DNA from: Dryas octopetala
Lineage: Eukaryota > Streptophyta > Magnoliopsida > Rosales > Rosaceae
Direction: 5' to 3'
Assembly (NCBI GenBank): GCA_963921425.1
Contig: OY992839.1
Coordinates: forward strand, 6,163,409 to 6,227,408
DNA: 64,000 bases
Below the pieces are notes generated by a model. That model ran no database searches. It had not been told where the DNA came from and was given only the letters and a program-made list of their open reading frames with translations. The translations under genes and the position numbers were made by a program. Positions 13,001-25,800 of the stretch are shown one piece after another (the first letter of the stretch is position 1; every line of letters starts with the position of its first letter).

Positions 13001-16000
13001 AATGGTTGGTTTCTGATTGAATGGGGCTCATTGATGTCCTCCCCACTTAACTAATGTTATGTATTTGATTGTGCCAGGCTGCAAAAGCTGCGTGGAACAT
13101 GGGGGAGTGGGATCAAATGGCAGAATATGTGTCTCGATTAGATGATGGTGATGAAACCAAACTTAGGGGCTTGGGGAACACTACTGCTAGTGGTGATGGA
13201 AGCAGTAATGGCACATTCTTTAGAGCTGTTTTGTTAGTTCGAAGAGGAAAGGTATGACTTATTTTGGTCTTATTTTCAATTTTGATGATTTATTTTAATT
13301 GTATGGATAAATTCTACTTTTAAGATTCTTTTAAAGAAAAAATAGTTTTATACTGCCTTTTTATGATTATGGAATATCCATTTTACCGTTTTCTCTATTA
13401 TCTTTAACCTGACATGATTGTAAGAATAATTTTTATTAAAATCATACTTCAAGGATCAGTCCGACAAGACAATTTAAATACTAAAGCCCGTTGGAAAATA
13501 TATGTTTTTTTTATTAGTAAATACAACTTATCTTAATAAATAAGAATATGTATCTCCTTTTAGTTAGACTTTTCATTTAAAAAGTATATCTAATTGGTAT
13601 TCATTTTGCATATATATATATATATTAAAACCTTTTCTATTTTCTATTTCAATGACACTTTATTTGAATGGAAACTCTCTCTTCGTGCATTGCATAATGA
13701 TTTGAATTCATCACTGAAGATTTGGATTTTCAAGTTTTATAATTGTGTTTTTTATATCCGCAAATATGCAACTTGCAATTAAGAAGAGAAAAATAATGAA
13801 AGTTTTGTGGTAGCTAAAGGATAAAATTAGTCATTTAAACTAGCATAGAGTGCCTTCGCATTTTTGGAAGCTTGTTCTTTTTGTATTTTTTGTATTTTAG
13901 CTGTTCATTTTGTTCTCTTCTGTTTTTGGACCCCAGTATGATGAAGCACGTGAGTATGTTGAGAGAGCTAGGAAATGCTTGGCAACAGAGCTTGCTGCTT
14001 TGGTGAGCCTCTGCAATTTTTACTTTATAAATTTTTGCATTTGTGTGTAGCTTCCTAGTTTTATATTTGAAAAAAAAAATATGGGGGCTTTAGTTACTTT
14101 ATAAATTCTAGCATTTGTTATTTAATATAAAATGTTGGGGCTTTTAGTCGCTTTCATTAACTTTGGAAATGTGGTATGTTGTTGCTTCTACAGTATTCAA
14201 CATATAACAATTTCTCCTACTAGATATAGCGGTTATTGACATTTTCTCCTATTAGATATATAGTGGTTTTGGGGAGATGTGTTGTGATGGCTATTTTCTG
14301 GGTAGTGTGGGGTGAGAGAAATAGAAGGATATTTGTTGATGTTAGGGGGGAGGAGGTCGATCCCTTATGCGAGAGGGTTGGTTTTGGGCATCCTTATGGG
14401 AAATGGCATCAATATCTCAATGTATTCAAAATTTAGGGACTTCTCCACTTTTCTGTTATCTTTTTTGATTGGGCATTTTAGGCGCGGATCAGCAGACTTT
14501 TTTTTTTCAGTGGACAAATTGTCTTCTGTTATGTACTGTTTCATTTTGATTGAATGATACTGTGTTTCTTATAAAAAATGACGTTTGTTTATTGCGTAGG
14601 TTTTGGAGAGCTATGAACGTGCATATAGCAATATGGTCCGTGTTCAGCAGCTGTCTGAACTTGAAGAGGTATTGTTCATTTTTTTTTTTTTCTGTTTTTT
14701 TTTTTTTTGGGGGGGGGGGGGATCACTTAATATTTGTTGCATGAGTCATAATATGGAGATCATTAATCAGGTCATTGATTATTGTACACTTCCTCTGGCA
14801 AATCCTGTTGCTGAAGGACGACGGGCTCTTATTCGCAATATGTGGAATGAGCGCATACAAGGAGCAAAACGTAATGTTGAGGTAGACATACTTTATACAT
14901 TAAATTAGTTTTTGTATAAGTAACTAAATAAAGTCCCCACATTATAATAAGATGGGAATTTTACTAATATTTGAGTTCATAAACTTTCTTGTACCTGATA
15001 TACTTTTTTTTGGTCTAAGATCGTTACTGATTACTTGCTTCATGGTGTTAATCAAATTTACTGTAGTGAATTAACACCCCCTGTGATCTTGTCCTTGATG
15101 TATTCTAGAGTTAAAACAGATATAGCAAACAACACACAATATGGCAGCAAAAGTAAACACAAAGAACACCAAGATTTGTTATCGAGGTTCGGCGAACTTT
15201 GCCTACGTCCCCGTGTGATCCTTAGAGAATCACAGCTGCACTATGTATAGAATAAGAGTACAAGAACTTATTGAAACCCTAGACTACCCAACTCTGCAGC
15301 CGCTCTCTTCTCTCTTGCACAAATAGCTCTCTTGTGTTTTTTCCTCTTGAAAAACCCTTCCCTTGAAGTCACTCACCCTTGAGTCTCTAACCCGAGTCTC
15401 CCTTTGAGTTTCTTCCCTAGAAGTCTCTAGCTATATATTTTTTATTTATGAGACTTGCAGCAGCCTATTTATAGAGCATAGACTTACCTCTTACAATATG
15501 GATTCCTAATCCTAATAGAATTAGGTAATCTACCTATTAGCTAATTCTATTCCCTTGTACACAAGGAAAACCCTTTAGAACTCCTTCCCACACTAGGAAA
15601 GTCTTGTGCAAGTCCTATTTGTCTTCCAAAATCGTACCCCACTAGGAAAACAACAAACTACCCCACTGCCCAGTCTCCCTACTGCTCTTGGCCAGAACTG
15701 TAGCTTCCTCCAGAAATTTCCGACGAGACAAAACCACAACATTTACCACTTTGAAGCTATAAATTTTGGATATCAATGTTAACCTGCTTCAACCCTTAAT
15801 CTTGTTTTTATATGTAGTTTGATATGGCCATATTTACTTGGTTAATGGCTGGAAAAGAACTGAAACTTTCAGTTTTTAATTCCAATTTTCCATTAGTTAT
15901 ATATTTGATGCTTAAAACTTGTACCTTTTAAAAGAAAAATCTACCTCAAAGTTTGTTTATGCGCTTCTGATTGATAAATCTTGAGATGTACTAGATTGAT

Positions 16001-19000
16001 TTTTAGTTTGCTATATTAATTAAAGGTTTACTGATTAATGGTGTAGAATCTTGGTTTTTCTCCCTCATGGGTTAATCTCAATTATTATTCTCATGTTCAA
16101 TCATTAATCACAATCAGATTTTCTCCAACTAAGTTAGATTTAAATTAATTTTAGTTTAATTAGTTTCTTCCATCTTCTATCATGTGGGTTTGATTTCGTG
16201 TTATTATAAGTCTATACTCTAATAAACTCATTAGTTTGCGAGTAAATGTGATTGCCGTAGTTCCATAACAACCAAAAACAACTAGAGTGTGTGTCTGTAT
16301 CATTGGGCTGGGGTCATCAGGAAAATAGAATGCATGGTATAGCTCTACACTATGAACAGTTAATTTCCCCCCTTGCTTCTTGATGTGTCATAGTGGATCC
16401 TAATGTGGGCCAGTCCTTACAGAGTATGTGTTCTTTATGATCAATATTCAATGCACTAAAGTCTTCTATGTTTCAAAATATGGAGTAAAGTTTTGTTTTC
16501 TGGAATGGTTAATGCTAAAATCAAGTAGGTTTCAGTAATGTTGTCTTAGGAGTTAGGAGTTGTGAGAAATTACCCCAGTTCGAAAACTCATGCGTGCAAA
16601 TGTACATTTTGATGGCTGGTTTGCTAAAACTTTACCGGTTTTAGGGTTTGTGTTACATCAGCTATTTCGTTTAACTCAAAATTCTATTGTGCCTTCCATC
16701 AATTCAGCTTCTACCAAGTTGGGTTGGAGATCAAAATCTATCTCGCACAGTAAAGCTAAAACACATCCTAACACAGACACCCGCAACGTCAGTGCACAAC
16801 ATATTCCATCATGCTTCTAAATTCTATTGTGCTTGAATATTCAGGTTTGGCAGGAGCTTTTAGCAGTTAGAGCACTTGTTCTACCTCCTACAGAAGATGT
16901 TGACACTTGGCTTAAGTTTGCTTCCCTTTGTCGGAAAAGTGGGCGAATTAGTCAGGCTAGATCTACGTTAGTCAAGCTCTTACAGGTTGGTGGTGCATAA
17001 TTGTGTTCAGAATGATCCTGAAACATCCAAGGATGCTAGCATTGCATTTATGCTCATGTTGTTTGTTTATTTCAACATTGTTTTTACTTGTGTTCAGTAT
17101 GATCCTGAAACATCTCATGAAAGTGTGCGGTTCCATGGGCCTCCGCAAGTGATGCTTGCATACTTGAAATACCAATGGTCGGTTGGAGAGGACCTTAAGC
17201 GCAAGGAAGCGTTTGCTAGGCTACAGGTAGAGCATATTTCCCTTTTGTGTAAGCACTGATGAACATGCACTTCTTCGTCAACTACCTGTGAACTACCTAC
17301 TTCCCAAACCTCTTATTGTATATATTGCTTTCTGTGACAAATGGTTTAGAATTTGGCGATAGAGCTATCAAGTGCACCTAGTATTCAACCTGTTACACCT
17401 ACTGGCTTGATGAGCTGTAGTAGTCCAAGTGTTCCGCTCCTTGCGCGCGTGTATCTCGAACTTGGAACCTGGAACTGGTTTCTTTCTCCTGGACTGGATG
17501 ATGATTCTATACAAGGTATGTTTTGCCTATTTAAGTTCCATATAACCTCTGAAGATGTTACTGATCTTCTTTTCTTAATTAATTTTCAATTTGTGCAGAA
17601 ATCCTTGCTGCCTTTAGGAATGCGACTCAATGTGCCAATAAATGGGCAAAGGCATGGCACATGTGGGCATTGTTCAATACGGCAGTGATGTCTCTCTATA
17701 CTGTAAGAAATTATGCAAGTGTTGCTTCACAGTTTGTTGTTGCGGCGGTCACAGGATATTTTCATTCAATAGCATGTTCAGCGAATACTAAAGGCATTGA
17801 TGATAGTTTACAGGTAAATTGAAGCAGAATACGAATATCATTCTGGACTTACCTGTGCAGCCTGTGCTGGATTTGGCATTTTGTGTTGAATTTGATTTTT
17901 ATTACTTATTTTTCTCTGTAATATAAAATCACATGCTTTATTTGAACTTTAGTGATTTTTCTGAATCCGATGAAGAGTATTTATGGTTTCTGTGGATTGA
18001 AATGGATCTACAAATTTAGGTTCTTGCATGCAAGTTGACTTTGTATTTGATCTGAGAAAGAGGCCTATGCTGCCATTTTAATATCTGTTGAAGTTAATTA
18101 GGTTATATGGGAATCCATGTAACTTACAGTATTTGTTATTTATAAAGATAATAACAGATATATGATTATGCATTTGTATATTAAGATAAAAGCATAAAAT
18201 GAAATTTTATTATTTACATGTCATAATGTCTGTATTTCTTATATCACTTATCATGTAATTTCAAGATATGCCGGGTGATTTATGTGGAATCTGTTATCTG
18301 CTTCAGGATATTCTTCGGCTTCTTACATTGTGGTTCAACCATGGAGAGACTGCAGAAGTTCAAAGGGCACTACAGAAAGGGTTTGCACATGTTAATATTA
18401 ACACATGGCTGGTGGTTTTACCTCAAATAATTGCCAGGATACACTCTAATAACCATGCTGTGAGGGAACTGATACAATTGCTTTTGGTGCGAATTGGACA
18501 AACTCATCCACAGGTATGCTTTGGATGGTGTCTTGTATTTTATGAATATCAAGATCTTGATTTGGTTTCTTAGTGCTAGAGGTTCATGGATCAGTGCAAT
18601 TAATTTTTTTTTTTTCCTTTCCTTTATATATAAAGCTTTAAGGAGTTTTTTTCTTTTTTTTTTTTTCTCCGTCAATGGATCAGTGGGATTAGTACCAACC
18701 CAGTAATCGATTATGGCCCAAATAGACCAACCGACCGACTGAAAATGGTTTGGGCCGTTATGGGTTGGCTGGTTCTCAAACTGAGGCCATTGGTGAGGTT
18801 TGCAGTTTGACCCAGACCGACTGTTGCCCAGGCCTAGATCAGTACTGTCAATTGGAACTAGCATGTGCTCTTAATAAAACCTATGTTTGTTTATCTTCAC
18901 GGTGTTGCGTATTGTGAAAAAGGACGGAGAGAGTGCTCTTTTTTTTTTTTTTTTGGGTTGTTCCTTCACAACACAAGGTTTGGGGTAGTGTGTGTTGTGG

Positions 19001-22000
19001 GTTTGGCCTCAAAAGTTCTATTTGTTTCTGGTGAAAATTAATTGGGTATTGGATCCAACAAAAAGGAGATTACTCTTTGGCAGTGTGCAGTATTGGCTGT
19101 TGGGAATGCATGGTTTGGTTGGAAAGGAATGATAGGATTTACTTGGATAGAATTAGATTTTAAGCTTCTGTTTGCCAGTGTTTTTTAAAGCATATTAGGG
19201 ATATGTTTTTTTAGTGCAATTCATCTTGATTTGGGGGAGTTTTGAGTTGAATCTAATATGTTTTTTGTTTGAGGATTGTAAGTCTTATTTTGATGGTCTT
19301 CTCATCTATCCTTATGATTTTTATCTTTGTTTAATAGAAGTTTTTGTTTCTTATTAAAAAAACAAAATGCGCAATTCGTGGTTGGCATTCCCCTTTCAAT
19401 CTGAGTAGAGCACCTTTCACAATGTGAGTTGAAAACCAATCATCAGACCAAATTGTTCATCATTTGAGTTATTTGTTGGTTGGTACTTTTTTGTTTTTTC
19501 TCACTTTATAATTTTGGGATGCATTTGAATACAGGGTGTTGCCCCAAAGTATGCTGTGCCATTGCAATTTCTCGTCTAGTTATCCATTCTTCAATTGTCA
19601 AATTCCATGTTGAATTCATTAGTGATATCTGTTCTCTAATTATCTTGTAGATATGTCTTCATTTGGTGCTCAAGTTCCTTTTACATGTCTTATAGAAACT
19701 ATAAATGCCACATGTACAATATTAACTCAATTCCTTTCACAGGCTCTTATGTATCCTCTCCTTGTAGCATGTAAATCAATAAGTAATTTACGCAAAGCTG
19801 CAGCTCATGAAGTGGTTGAAAAAGTTCGGCAGCATAGTGGTGTACTTGTGGATCAGGTGAGTTTAATTTAATTTCCATCAATTTGTTCGGTTATTTGACC
19901 TTGTTAAAAAAGACCCTCTTACCATAAGGTTCTTTTTGGCTACAGGCACAACTTGTGTCAAAGGAACTGATCAGGGTCGCAATACTTTGGCATGAAATGT
20001 GGCATGAGGCTCTAGAAGAAGCTAGTCGTTTGTATTTTGGTGAACATAACATTGAGGGAATGCTGAAAGTGTTGGAGCCATTGCATGAAATACTTGACGA
20101 CGGGGCTAAGAAAAACAATACAACCATAAAAGAGAGAGCATTCATTGAGGTTGTTTTATTACTTGTGTTGCCCTTGATTCTAACAACCATTGCTGCATGT
20201 TGGGCTTTTTGCATTGTTCTTGGATTGTATTTCAGAATTCTTTTCATTAGTATCTTGTGTCAGTTAACCGAACTTTTCCAACCTCTTGATTATTTATCTA
20301 TGCAATTAGAGACCAAATCAAAGCATGGAAAACATCCTAATAACACTGCTTTCACTTTCTGACCTCAGGCCTATCATCATGAATTACTGGAGGCCTTTGA
20401 GTGTTGCATGAAATATAAGAGAACTGGGAAAGATGCCGAGCTTACTCAGGTATGTAAATTTTTGAGTGGTCAATCTATATTTTTAATTTTTTCAGAGGAA
20501 GAAAAGTGCCTTGAAGTCATGAGTATCCCCTGAACTCTGAGCGGACCAAGTGGATACTCTGTTATTGTGTTTGTGCATGTGTGGGTTGGATCCTTGTCCA
20601 GGATCGAATGGACATGTCCTTTCTAATTCATGGTTTCCTATACTCGTTTGTGATACTACTACATTTTACTCCAATTTTGTGATACTACTACATGTTACTC
20701 CAATTTTGTGATACAACTACATTTTACGCCAATTTCATATCTTGCATGAGTATATCATGTGGCAAAGTCATAAATTACATGAGATGTCAGCATGAAACAA
20801 TTCTGACATCAGTTGCCTTTGTGTATAGACCTGGTTTTCTTATTTTGGACCTTGGGTCCTGCAAAACAAGAAAAGCTTTACATATTCATCAACTAATTAG
20901 TGTATAGTTCAGGAGAAGAAACTACATGGACATGAAGACGTCACATTTGAATTTAGATTTCAAACCAACAAACTATTTGCAAATTCAAATTTTACTCTCC
21001 TTAACAGTTAAAGTATTCATCTCTTAGTTTTACCAGTTGCTGAAAAAATTTAGACATATGCCACATGGTTTCTTTTTACACCTGCGTGAGGGAGTGTAGA
21101 ACCCTTTATACACCAGCTCTTGCCCCATCTTTTGCTCTGTAGTTTAAGGTTTCTTTATTTGCGAATAAGATGTATTTAGTTAAAAATTCCTCCATCAAAC
21201 TTCAGTATTCTTTGATATGATTATAAATTCCTTGGATTTATATGCATGTTAACTGTGTCTTTGCCCTGGCATATTGTGGCATCAAAAGCTTTATTTGTGT
21301 TTTGTCATAATCCTGGGTGCTAATTATTTAAATTATGCCTTGATCAGGCATGGGATCTTTATTATCATGTATTTAGACGAATAGATAAGCAGCTTCAAAG
21401 TCTTACTACACTGGACTTGGAGGTAAGGATGTCTTTTCCCCTTTCAGGTTGACTTCATGCATTTTCATTGTATGCCCACTGACATTTTATCTACATATGT
21501 TCCCTAGTCTGTCTCACCAGAGTTGTTAGAATGTCGTGATTTGGAGCTCGCTGTTCCTGGGACATATCGTGCTGGTAAGCACACAGTTCCAAATAATTTA
21601 ATGAATCAACTGGTATTCAACCTGAATTAATAGATAGATAATTTCATATTGCAGAATCTCCAGTAGTAACGATTGCATCATTCGCGCGACAGCTTGTTGT
21701 CATAACATCCAAACAGAGACCAAGGAAATTGACGATTCGTGGGAGTGATGGTGAAGATTATGCCTTCTTGCTGAAGGGACATGAAGATTTACGCCAAGAT
21801 GAACGTGTCATGCAGGTACTCTTTTCTTTCTTCGGTTCTACCTAAATATTTGCTTATAGAATTTGTTAAAATTCTGGTTACTGAGGTTTTGTTATATGTA
21901 TTTCTGATTTCCTTAGAGAACTTGCTGTTTTTCCTTACATGTTATTGACAAATGTACCCTTACATGTTTGATTTTTTCAGCTTTTTGGTTTGGTGAATAC

Positions 22001-22847
22001 ACTACTGGAGAATTCTAGAGAAACTCAAGAAAAGGATCTCTCCATTGAACGATATGCTGTCATTCCTTTATCTCCAAACAGCGGACTAATTGGTTGGGTG
22101 CCAAATTGTGACACCCTTCACCAACTCATTAGGGAGTACAGGGATGCCCGGAAGGTTAGTTAATGTCCTTTGGATGCTTCCTTGTTTTCTGAGAGATCCT
22201 ATCTGTTAGCATAGTCCCAAATTGTCTGACTACCTTTGGGGGTTATAGTATGCAACATATGGGCACCATGTCCTTGTAAGCTGAGAGGGGGTGTTAGTAG
22301 AGTCTCATATTGCTTAGGGTACCTTTGGGATGTGAATTATACAAACATATAGGCACCATCCTAGTAAGCCAGTTTGCAAGGATAAGTTCTACTCACAGCT
22401 TAACACTATCATTTGTGTGTGTATATATATATATATATATATCTGTAAATTGGTGTAGCTGTATTTATTTTTAGTATTATGGTTTCAGATCACTTTGAAT
22501 CAAGAACACAAATACATGCTAAGTTTTGCTCCGGATTACGATCATTTGCCACTCATAGCTAAAGTGGAAGTATTTGAATATGCTCTGCAAAATACAGAGG
22601 GAAATGACCTTTCAAGGGTATGATTCTTACCAAATGCTTATTGTTCTATGTATTCATTGGTTTTCTAACTTTTTTTTCTTTTGAGTACCTTATCTTAAGG
22701 TGTCTAGAACTGCTTTTGTTAGGTTCTTTGGCTGAAAAGTCGCACTTCTGAGGTATGGCTGGAGAGGAGGACAAACTATACAAGAAGTTTAGCAGTCATG
22801 AGCATGGTATGTGTTTTCCTTTTGCCTTGTACATCCTAATTCATATA

Positions 22848-22879
<32 letters not shown>

Positions 22880-25800
22880 GATTCGATCAGGTGCGGACGA
22901 GTGAACGTGCCACCCAGTGCTCGGTGAAGTTTTTTTTATAACAGGCGAGCACTGCTAGCGCTGCTTCCTCCGCCTGTTTTTGAGGCTATACCCAAATGGG
23001 TTCACCTCATCCCCTCCTAGGGTATAGAATGGCCTTGGTGGAGGCCGCCCAAAATCTCAGAGCTAAACCATAACATAAATGCCGACAAACTAGTGCCGAG
23101 CGCTTGCACGTTCGCACCTGAGTGGGCCTGTATATGTATATATACATATTTTATTACTTACTCACACACATGCGTCTAGGTTCATTGTTGCATTTAACTA
23201 AATTTCGCACATTCGCACCTGAATGGTCCTATATATATTTTATTACTTACTCACACACGCATCCAGGTTCTCTATTATTCACTCCATTCTATTGTTGCTG
23301 TTAGACAACCTCATTAATCTTATTAATTTCATTTATTTATTCTCTGACTTACCTTGTATAGCTCTCTCTAGTCAACTCTCTTAATTATAAATCCCAATAA
23401 TTTAGGATTAATTCTTGTATTTGTTTTATTCAGTGATTTAGTCCTGATTTAGACCTGGACTGTATCTATTTATTTATACCTCCAAGAGAGAAGAATATAT
23501 TAGAAAACTTTCATGGTATCAGAGCAGTGATCCTAACCTAGGGTTTCTACTGCCAATCTCTTTTTCTTCCTTGGTTTTGCTGCCTTACACCTGCAGATCA
23601 AGTTATCTTTCTCCCAGTCTACTTCACCATTATGAGTTCTCCTGCTGCTTCCTCTTCCACTGCCGCCATGGCTTCATCTTCTAACTTTCCCAACATCACT
23701 CATCTTGTGACCGTGAAACTTCTTGATGATAATTATCTCTTATGGTATCATCAAGTTGAAGCTTATCCCATTGGGCAAGACTTATTTAAGTTTGTTAATA
23801 AATCTCACCCATGTCCAGCGGAGACCTCTCCAGATTAGTCTCTGGATACGTACTGATAAGACTCTTGTGCGCACTCTTTCTGCCACTTTGTCAGTACCTA
23901 TTCTAGCTTCAGTTGTGGGCTGCAAGACCTCGGCCTTTATGTGGTCTATTATCTCGGAGTATTTCAGTCAGAAGTCCATAGCCAACTCCTCACATCTTCG
24001 ACGTACTCTTAATGAAATATCTCGTGGCAGTAGAACAGTTTCTGCTTATCTTCAGGAGGCAAAATCCATTGCTGATCAACTTGCTTCTATAGGGGAACCA
24101 GTCTCTAATACCGACTTGGTTAATGCCGTTCTCCGTGGCCTTGGTGATGAGTATGAAATGCTGGTTACTGCTCTTGAGAGTGTCGACACACTTCCTCAAT
24201 TCAATTCACTACGGTCTCGCCTTTTGACTCAAGAGTCTCGACGTCGTTTCTCTACTTCACCATAACCTCAACCAGTTGCCATGTTAGCTGTTCAGAACTC
24301 TTCCCGATCTTCAAACTCCAATTATAGTTCTCGGAATAACAACCGCAACAATAATTGGAACAACAATTGGAATTCCGGTAGCCGAAACAACTCTGGTCCT
24401 CGTTCTACTGCCCCTGGTGTTCTAGGCACTGCTCCTACTAGTACCTGCAACTTTGCCATGGATCTAGACATCTTGCTCCTACATGCCCTATGATTCATTG
24501 GTTTGCACGCCCTCCGGTGCCTAATCCCTACATACTGCTTTTGCTGGTTTACAGATTGCTGGACAACCTCTCTACTCACCTGTTCCGACATATGCTCCAC
24601 CTTCTCTTTAGGATCCTTCTTGGTATCCAGATACTGGAGCTTCCACTCACATGAGTGGAAACCCAAGCCTCTTACAGCAACGATCCCCTTATACTGGTAA
24701 TGATTCAGTTTACCTTGGCAATGGTGATCAGATGCCAATCTCTTATACGGGTAAAATGTCACTTTCCCTTGGCTCCAACTTTTTCCAGTTAAATAATGTC
24801 TATGTCATTCCCTCTATGCGCAAGAACCTTCTTTCCATTGCTCAACTTTGTCGTGATAATAATGTTTTATGTGCCTTTGACTCTCAACATTTTTATATCT
24901 TTGACCGTTCTAATGGTTCACTCCTTTTTCAGGGCCTATGTAGGGATGGTCTCTATAAGCTTCGATCTATTCCTTCTCGTCTTTAAGCTTTATCCGCTTC
25001 TCTTAAGTCGTCGTCTCTATGGCACAGTCGCTTAGGTCATCCATCTAGTAAAATAATGTCCTTCTTAGGCAAAAATCAGTTGTTAGGTTCCACCTTCAAA
25101 TTTGAAAAATCCTTTTGTAAAGGTTGTGCTTTGGGTAAATCCACACAACTTTGGTTTCCAAATTCTAATGAAATAAGTGCAAATTATCCTTTTCAACTTG
25201 TGCATTCTGATGTATGGCAATCTCCTAATATTTCTGTTAAGGGCTATAAGTACTATGTTCTATTCACTAATGACTTTACTCGTTTCTCTTGGTTAAATTT
25301 CATGAAAAATAAGTCTGAAGTTATTCATCATTTCAAACATCTTCTTTCCTACATCCACACTCAATTCTTTGTTTCTTTGCAACAATTTCAAAGTGATGGA
25401 GGCAAAGAATATGATAATGATTCCTTTCGAGCACTCCGCACTTCTCATGGGATTCATCATCGATTCTCTTGTCCTCGCACTCCTCAGCAGAATGGGCTTG
25501 CTGAACGCAAGCATCAACACATAGCAGATATGGCTCGCACTCTTCTTCTTTTGAGCCATGTTCCAGTCCGTCACTGGATTGAGGCTGTTTTAGTTGCTAT
25601 TTTTCTCATCAATCGTCTTCTTTCTCTAGTTCTTCAGTGGTCTTCTCCTTATTCTCGTCTCTATGGCCAAACACCTTCTTATTCTGAGTTACGAGTCTTT
25701 GGTTGTGCTTGTTATCCACATTTGGGTGCGTAATTGACTGACAAACTATTGCCTAGAACTGTTGAGTGTGTTTTTCTAGGTTACAGCTCGCAGCACAAAG

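Larger units (their letters stand above)
10731..21422 (+). other. TOR: TOR exons 23-39: FAT domain and FRB (rapamycin-binding) domain
   Basis: FAT exons: 10731-10865, 10977-11038, 11357-11454, 12895-13004, 13078-13251, 13937-14002, 14600-14668, 14771-14881, 16845-16985, 17098-17226, 17350-17515, 17599-17813, 18307-18513, 19743-19856. FRB exons: 19946-20149, 20369-20449, 21348-21422. The FAT start ([17 protein letters not shown]) and the FRB core ([27 protein letters not shown], then [14 protein letters not shown]) match animal and plant TOR. The FRB Ser in EASRLYF and the Trp in TQAWDLYY, both contacts for FKBP12-rapamycin in mTOR, are present. Whether this plant responds to rapamycin depends on its FKBP12, which is not in the window. 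Confidence 0.94.

Noticed and set aside
20648-20735. Possible CRISPR-like or regulatory array
   Set aside because: Units are directly tandem without spacers; a plain minisatellite in a plant intron.
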